The position numbers and the translations under genes were made by a program. A DNA stretch of 64,000 bases from assembly GCF_009870125.1 (NCBI RefSeq), contig NC_046683.1, positions 65,053,869 to 65,117,868 of the forward strand, in the 5' to 3' direction. How positions within the stretch are numbered: the first letter of the stretch is position 1; each line of letters starts with the position of its first letter. The stretch is from Drosophila pseudoobscura. Taxonomy: Eukaryota > Arthropoda > Insecta > Diptera > Drosophilidae. Below, piece after piece: positions 57,171 to 64,000 of this stretch. A model generated the notes under the pieces. The model did not search any database, was not told the origin of the DNA, and worked only from the letters and a program-made list of their open reading frames with translations.

Positions 57171-60100
57171 TTGTGTGTGAATGTGTGGGGGCCGGCGTGT
57201 GAAACTTTATGCAAATTAGCTGATTTTTTTTTACAATTGTGGAAAAACAAAAAGTTTAAGTAGATGGCAGAGCCCCAGAGTGTGTGTCGGGACAAATGAC
57301 AAACAAAAGGCCGCTGATACGCCACAGACCCTGATATGAAAGGCAAATTTGAACCTGCCTCAATTCGGTGGGGAGCAGGGGTGAGCACAACGAGATGTGA
57401 AAAAGTTCAATGCACGCTGATTGTAGGAAAGAGCAGGCCAGCAGCAGCAACAGCAGGCAGCGGAAGCGGCAACGGCAACGGCAGCGGCAGCGGGTTCTAC
57501 TTTTTTGTTGTTATAAGCATAAATCACACTTTTATAGCATTTCCACATTATAGCCGCGTCTGTGGTGGAACGTGCTTTTCATTCTGGCCGCAATTACCCG
57601 TTAAAATATCAAATGAGGCCACACAAAGTTACGCAAGTTAGGCGGCTGGAGCGACCACTGCGAGGCGGCATTCCCCTACGATAGTTGCATATTCAGTGCA
57701 TGCAAAAAAAACCAATACAGAGCCAGAGAGAGAGAGAGAGAGAGAGAGAGATGAAGCAAACTCCCTTAACATCTGATGTCATCCACTGCTGCTGCTTACA
57801 CACATGTCGCGCAGTGTCATGTCAGTGTCAGAGTAGAAGAAATTCGCGCTGCCATTAAAACACACACACACACGCACACATTTTTTGATATGCAAATTTT
57901 AGCCCCAGCCAAAGAAAAGAAAACAAAAACCCCCCAAACCAAAGGCAGAGGCAAAGGCAAAGGCCAGGCCAGCAGACAGACAAAAACTTTGTATTTTTGC
58001 AAAAGTAAATTTATATTTTAAAATGAAAACGAAATATTTATGACCTCGAAGACAAAGCGACAAAGCCAAGTCGCAGTCGGTCAGCCCCAGCCGCAGCCGC
58101 AGCCCTCTCCGCCTCCCGAAAAAGCGATGCAAAGAAGTGCAGCCCAGCCACAGCGCCGTCGGCTTCTGTGAGTGTAGGGTACACGCCTTCGGGGGTCGGC
58201 TATGGTGACTTTCGTTGGCGGTGCGCACTGCCATCACTTAAACAATATTTTGTATACAAAAAAACCCAATGCTATGGGTTTTCCGACTAACTTTTAGTTT
58301 AACTCTTTCTTTTATTCAACCATTGCAGAGTATCTAAAACACTTTAGCTCTAGCAAAACCACTCTATTCTCTCTTTTTGCTTTTTTTCACTTTCGTGCTG
58401 CCTGCCTGCCATCGTTTTCTGACATTGTCGGGCTGCAACAAAATTTTTAATGTCAGGATCGACGACAAATGAGGAGTTTTATGGGTGCGGATTCTGCAAC
58501 CGCGTCACTGACTTTGTCTGCCGCAAGATGTGTGCGTGCCAAAAATAAATATAATATTTGGGGTACGAGGAAAGTGCGTGCCACAGAGCGTATAATTTAC
58601 ACGAAAAGCAAAGTGAATGCATTTTTAAATGGCGGTCGGTCTACCCAAATGTAAATTTATTGCCTCCATAACATACATACAGGCAATACACATGTACTCG
58701 AGGCAGCTACTATCTTCAAGGTCAGCAAACGATTTCGATTGTTTCTAGAAACACTTTTGGCCGGCCTGCAGGCAGGCAGGCGATACGAGAGAGCCACAGC
58801 AACGCAAAAAAAAAAAGATTAATTAAACCAGATACGGACCGCGGCAGCGCGCGTCTCCTAATGTCCAAAACAGCGGGCCACAAAAAAAGTAATTATTATA
58901 AATAATTATTAGAGCGCAGTGGCAGTTATATACAGACGCTGAATGAGCCATTGTTATAGTGTTATACTGCTGTTATATACACAAACAAAAACAGTTCTGT
59001 TCGTTTCTGCTGCTGCTGCTGCTGCTTCTGTTTGATACCCTTGCAGAGGGGGATATTATGATTTTGGGCACATGTCTGGCTTTGTGAGGCTCTGAATACC
59101 CCTCTCTTAGTTTTCAAATTAATCTCCGATCGAAACGCACCCACTTCTTGTAACCTCAACAAACTATTGTTTACAAAAATACACATGTATGTATGTATGT
59201 ATGTATGTATGTATTTGTGGCTGTCATAAGCACAGCCATGGATCTCTTAGGGCATCAAAAGCTTCGGGTCCCGTTCATTCCATTGCCTTCTGCGCTGCTG
59301 CGCTACCGCGCTGCCGTTTGCTTTTCGAGAGCATAAGCCTGAACGCTTTTGGCACACTGATAGATAGGCCATCGCACTCTCTCTCCCTCTCACCCTCGCT
59401 CCCTTTGCAGCTGCCGGGCTACGCTACTCTCCGCTCCAACTTTCCATATTGTAAATTTTCCATTGTCTGCGATTAGACCTAAGCCCAAAACTTTTGTTGT
59501 AAACCAAAATACAACAACAACAACAAATATATGCTGAAGCATGTACTTATGTAGATGCAAATGCGCAGATAGGCCCTGCCTCATTAGGAATTTCTGTTTC
59601 TGTTTCATTTTACTTTTATTTTTCCTTAATTGATGTTTTTGCACTCTTTGCCAGAGAATCCACTGCCTCAAACGCCTGTACCAGGAAACGTACGTACATA
59701 ATTTTCTTTTGGCCAAATTGCAACTGACAGTGGGCGTGGCCCAACGGCGATTTGCATACAGTAAAATAAAAAAAAAAAAAACAACCAAACCGAAGCCGGC
59801 GCCGGCATCTCCGCGGCCGCTCATTTGTTAATCTTTGCGTCTTTTTTTCTTTGTGCGCCTTTATTATTCAACACTGAATGCTCAAGTACCGTTACGCTGC
59901 TGTACAGCCAGCCCAGCTCTTGCTTGCGGTCGCCATCGCCGTCGCCGTCGCCGTGTCTACCGTTTGCTGCTGCCTCAAATTGTTGTTTTTGTTGCTAGGC
60001 AAATGTGCAAAATGTTAATAAACTTTTATTGCGCAAAGGTAAGAAAATCATAAAAGGAAACAAAAAAAAACTGCCACTACATTCATGATAATTGCGCAAA

Positions 60101-60221
60101 TCGCTCTTTGATAGACGAGTGTGTGTGGCATGGGTTAAACGGAGTTTTTCATCAAACGAAAGTTGCCACAATAACAGCCCAAACGATGAGGCTGATGTAG
60201 TTGAATCATCTGCATATTGTT

Positions 60222-60243
60222 GGGGGGGGGGGGGGGGGGGGGG
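60222..60243. repeat. 22-base homopolymer G run
   Basis: Uninterrupted G tract, unusual in length for fly DNA; its length may also be affected by sequencing error. Confidence 0.8.
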
Positions 60244-63200
60244 CAGGGCATCTTTCGATAACCCAAAGACAGCAGCAGACAAAAAACCAAGGATGAGTTC
60301 ACTCTGGTTCCCAAAAGGTGACTCACTCGATCAAGAATACTCAAGAATATATTTAAATACTTGTACAGAAACACAGCTGATATTGGAGTGGATAGGATTT
60401 CATTTGCACCAATCAATAACATATCGATTACCAATACATCCTCTTACTCAAATTCTACTTTATGCGAATGTTGAAGAAAAGAAAACTCTCCTCTTTCCAA
60501 TCAATATTTACAGAAAGCTGCTCCAATGTTTTACTGAGTAGATAATCTACAAGCATGCTAGTTAATCAGTTAGTTTTAATATTAACCACGGCTTTCAGCT
60601 GTTCTGTCAATCGATATTGGCTATCGCCAGCTGCATCTGTCGATGCATCGATGCATCGATGTTTTCCTGCATCTGTCAGCATTTGTCAGCCACACACACG
60701 CTGAAAACAACCGTCAATGCTTAAGAATAAATTACCAATAATGCATAATTACAGAGTCCAATTAAGTAAAACACGTTAATAACAAACAAAAGGCCGCCAC
60801 AAAGCCCACGCAGTGACGAAATCGACAGCGAGAGAGATCACTTTACGAGCTGTGACAATGGGGGGACATGGGGCTTTATAGTTCCAAATGATTCTAATGC
60901 CAGAAATAAACCCAACACTAGAGAGTGGAGTGTGGAGAGTGGAGAGTGGAGAGAAGCGTATAGAACACCATTGCCCCCGGAGGCAGCAAATACCCATAAG
61001 CAATATGCCACAGTTAAAAACAAAAAGAGGAAAAGTCAATGAACTCTCTACGATCTACGGCTAGCCAATTTTTTTATTGCTACAAAACTGGATATATACT
61101 TTTCAATTTTCTGTAATTGTTGCTAGTTCATGCCATTGTTGTTGCTGTTGGTGTTGTTGTTGTTGCCGCCAGCAAGCTTTCAATTTACTTCAGTTAAACG
61201 AAGCGTTGAATTGAAAGCGAGCAGCAGTCGCCAGTCCACAGTCCCCCAGTCGCCCAGTCCCCCACTCGCCCAGTCCATGTCCATGTCCATGTCCATAATT
61301 TGCTAATCACATTTGGCAAATTATGTTGTAAGCCCCACAATTGTACAATAAAGTATCGCTCGGGGCGACAGGCACACTCGACATGCAAACAGATCACACA
61401 CACAGATACGAGTATAGCGCAAAGTTGACAAATTTCCATGCCCCAAATGATCCATCAGCGAGGGGGGAGTCTGAAAGAAAGTCACGCCAGCGGCGACACC
61501 CCAAACAGAGATATCCACATATCCACAGATGACCAAAAAGTAAAACCAGACAGAGAGGGAGAGAGAGAAAAGCCAGCAGGCTTTTGGTAGCCGAACCTGG
61601 AGATACCCTAGCCGTCTATTGGACATCTCTTCCTCATTCGAAGGAGCTCAGGAATACACTCGGAAGTGCTTCTTTCGTTTTCTGGCAAGTGAGAGTGATA
61701 GGGTGGGGGGATAGCGGGGCTAGGGGGGCCCCAACACCGTTCTGGCGACACGCAAAAGAAAAGTCGCATGAATCATATGCAAAGTGGCACAGAAAACTCG
61801 ACGCTCGACACGTTTATTATTTGGCCCAGACCCAGGCCCAGACCTAGAAACAACTTTGGCCAGAAAACCATTAATCTCGATTCGCTGTGGTGCAGGAGGG
61901 GGCAGGGGCCAAGGGGGGGGGGGGGGGGCCTAGGGGCGGGACTCACGCAGCGCCGAAAGGTAAATGACCAAAAGCCATCGAATTGACTTAACAATCAGTT
62001 TTGTCGTGCTGCCAGGCAGCCAATGTAGGGAGTTGCTTATTTTATTTTTGATTTTATTGATCATCAAAACATCATTTGGAGGACATTGCCATGTTAATGC
62101 TGACTTATTCGATTTAGTAATGTTCTTGGCCCACGTTGGGGGCGAGGGATTAACTAAAAGATGTTAAATCAATTAATTTCTGCTGTGATTTATGGATACA
62201 TTAGGTCTGTGAGGCCTCCTAGGGCTCAGAGGCATAAAGGAGGGCTCAAAAGAGCGCAGAAATGAATGAGAGAGAAACAAATTTTGTTAGCCATAAAACC
62301 GCGAATGAATAAAGAATGAGGCATCAGCATGAAAGTGGCAAATATTGCAACACTTTGAAGCTTGCAACATGAGAAACGGGGGGGGCGGCATTTTCCAGTC
62401 CCTCCAGCAGAATATCCAGCATAATATTCAAGGGAAATATATGTAAGAAATAATCAATAAGCGCCACGTCATTTGGCTTTTTGAAATGGCGCTCTTGGGG
62501 GCTTCTTCTTTGCAAAATGTATTAAGTGGCATTTTGCCCCTATTGTTGCAAGATCCCCTCTGCCACCCCCCCCCCCCTCCCCCTGCTCCCCTGTTGATTT
62601 GTCTAATTTGCATAATTTTGCACGCGAAAAACACTCGAAAATTATATTGTATTTTGTTGTTGTTGTTTTTGTTGCTTTGCATGCAAATTGAAAATTGATT
62701 TTCGTGCTTTTTATTGCAAAAAAAAATATTCAGAGGTGTCGAAGGTTATTGCTTGGGGGGGGGGGCCGTGTGGGGGGGTGGAGGGGGTTAGTGTATTGCA
62801 TTTTGTAGTTTTCGGTCTGCCTGATTGCTTCATAAATCATATTTTATGGCCATAAACATGAAAACATTGAAACATGGTTGAATTTATTGAATTTAGGCAC
62901 ATTGAGAATCTCATTTTGATTGGCTTAATTGGTTGTGTGTTTGGGCCTGATTGATTTATGAACTGTTTGATGAATGAATGAATGATGGTTGCCGCCGCCG
63001 TTGCATAATGCTGTGGGGCCGCCAATTGGGGACAGGCTGCTGCGACTGGGGAGAATGTTCCCATGCCATTAGCTTGACCTTAGCTACACCCCCTCCTCCC
63101 CCCTTGACGCCTTTAAAGATGGGCACTATATATAGGCGTAGTGGGGGGATGGGGGGGCGGGTCTACGCCCACTCGGAATGCCAGGGGCCAAACGTAAACA

Positions 63201-63707
63201 AAGCGTGCCCAAAAATAGCTCATCCGCCCGATGGCGATTAGCATCACAGTTCGGTTTCGGTTTAGGTATCGGTGTCCGCTGGCCAGTGGAACGTGATGAG
63301 TCCCCCCCGTGTCCCCCCTCTTCCCAGCAAGAGCTGTGAGCTGTGCCCAGGTTGCGTGACACTTTTGCCAAGCGGCACGGGCATCGGACGACGCTGGCTA
63401 ATTGTTCACACCCAACACTCGAGGGGCCACACCCAGCTCCCCCCCTCTCCCCCCCTCTCTAATCTGTAAACAATTAAGACGGAGGCGGAGGAGGCAGTGG
63501 CGTACAATATTTCAAATTAATTTGCCACATGTGTGCCATTCGGGTAATTCGGTTTGCCCCGCGAACGAATTTGAAAATAAAGCCCCCAATAGATTCCGGT
63601 GGCATGGGGCAACAAATTCGTTGCAGAGCGAAGCAGCAATAAGTTCAATAATTAAATCGGCTGCAGCTCCACATTAAGTGTTGAATGGAAAAGTACGGCA
63701 GACAAGA

Positions 63708-63748
63708 CTGGGACTGGCACTGGCACTGGGACTGGCACTGGCACTGGC
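63708..63748. repeat. GGCACT/GGGACT hexamer tandem repeat
   Basis: About six to seven hexamer units differing at one position. Confidence 0.85.
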
Positions 63749-63798
63749 TCTGCTGATAAGACAGAAGGCACTACAAAAACAGTAAAACTAATGGACGG

Positions 63799-63842
63799 GT
63801 GCGGTGGGGGTGCGGTGGGGGTGCGGTGGGGGTGCGGTGGGG
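63799..63842. repeat. GTGCGGTGGGG 11-bp tandem repeat
   Basis: Four near-perfect units. Confidence 0.85.
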
Positions 63843-64000
63843 CCTGAAAGCATACACATACACAGCCATCCACGAGACTCACTTTCACACAAACACAAAC
63901 GAAAAGGCAACAAACAAAAGCAAACAAAACACACACACACACGGGGGTTCGTTCAAGGGAACAAACATATTCGGTGTCATGTGGGCGGGGGAGGGCAGTA

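Larger units (their letters stand above)
57171..64000. other. Non-coding region, G-run and simple-repeat rich
   Basis: No supported gene. It holds (GA)n at about 57725-57751, TATG repeats (59186-59213), CGATGCAT units (60640-60660), GTGGAGA units (60921-60953), a 22-base G run (60222-60243), further G runs (61913-61928, 62755-62765), and at the right edge hexamer and 11-mer repeats. The sequence around 62.2-63.5 kb is rich in ATTA/TAAT words, as in developmental enhancers, but nothing specific can be claimed. Confidence 0.4.

Noticed and set aside
60092..60541. A 149-codon plus-strand frame
   Set aside because: It runs through the homopolymer G tract, shows no motif and has AT-rich random composition.

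Overview
This is insect nuclear DNA, almost certainly from a Drosophila species other than D. melanogaster. The genes have short introns with GT/AG borders, strong GC-ending codon bias in exons and AT-rich flanks full of CA, TATG and CAG/CAA repeats. They encode close relatives of fly proteins: neuronal synaptobrevin, gamma-glutamyl carboxylase, ABCB7, Hikeshi and a TOX-type HMG protein. Nothing prokaryotic, no CRISPR array and no tRNA or rRNA gene was seen. Species assignment is inference; gene identities rest on protein motifs read from the translation.

Layout. 0.5-6.9 kb (+): nSyb, the synaptic vesicle v-SNARE, with one canonical last exon and up to four alternative last exons sharing the same splice phase. 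8-10.1 kb (+): a core promoter and an intronless gene pairing a PHD-like zinc finger with a domain resembling non-LTR retrotransposon ORF1 proteins. 11.9-14.0 kb (+): gamma-glutamyl carboxylase. 14.4-18.8 kb (-): ABCB7, whose mitochondrial presequence exon is separated from the rest by an intron holding a complete SETD4-like gene. 19.2-19.9 kb (+): Hikeshi, sharing a short divergent promoter with ABCB7. 20.0-33.2 kb (-): a 2-oxoglutarate dehydrogenase E1 (OGDH) paralogue whose last exon lies 9.3 kb from the others; that intron contains a 1715-codon gene on the opposite strand. 33.4-35.0 kb (-): a gene with only the OGDH N-terminal segment fused to a long basic tail. 35-39 kb: repeat-rich DNA with a retroelement-like insertion. 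39.2-40.8 kb (+): a TOX-family HMG-box gene. 42.3-49.7 kb (-): a very large BTB-domain (BTBD8-like) gene. 49.9-50.5 kb: a short pogo/Tigger-like DNA element with terminal inverted repeats and a TA duplication. 50.5-64 kb: no convincing coding sequence; simple repeats, a GAGA-rich block and long G runs.

Mitochondrial functions are clustered (ABCB7, the OGDH paralogue, its N-terminal derivative). Two cases of genes within introns and three proteins with transposon-like parts make this a good window for studying gene duplication and domestication. Exon joins were checked by hand for splice sites and reading phase. No transcript or homology search was available.
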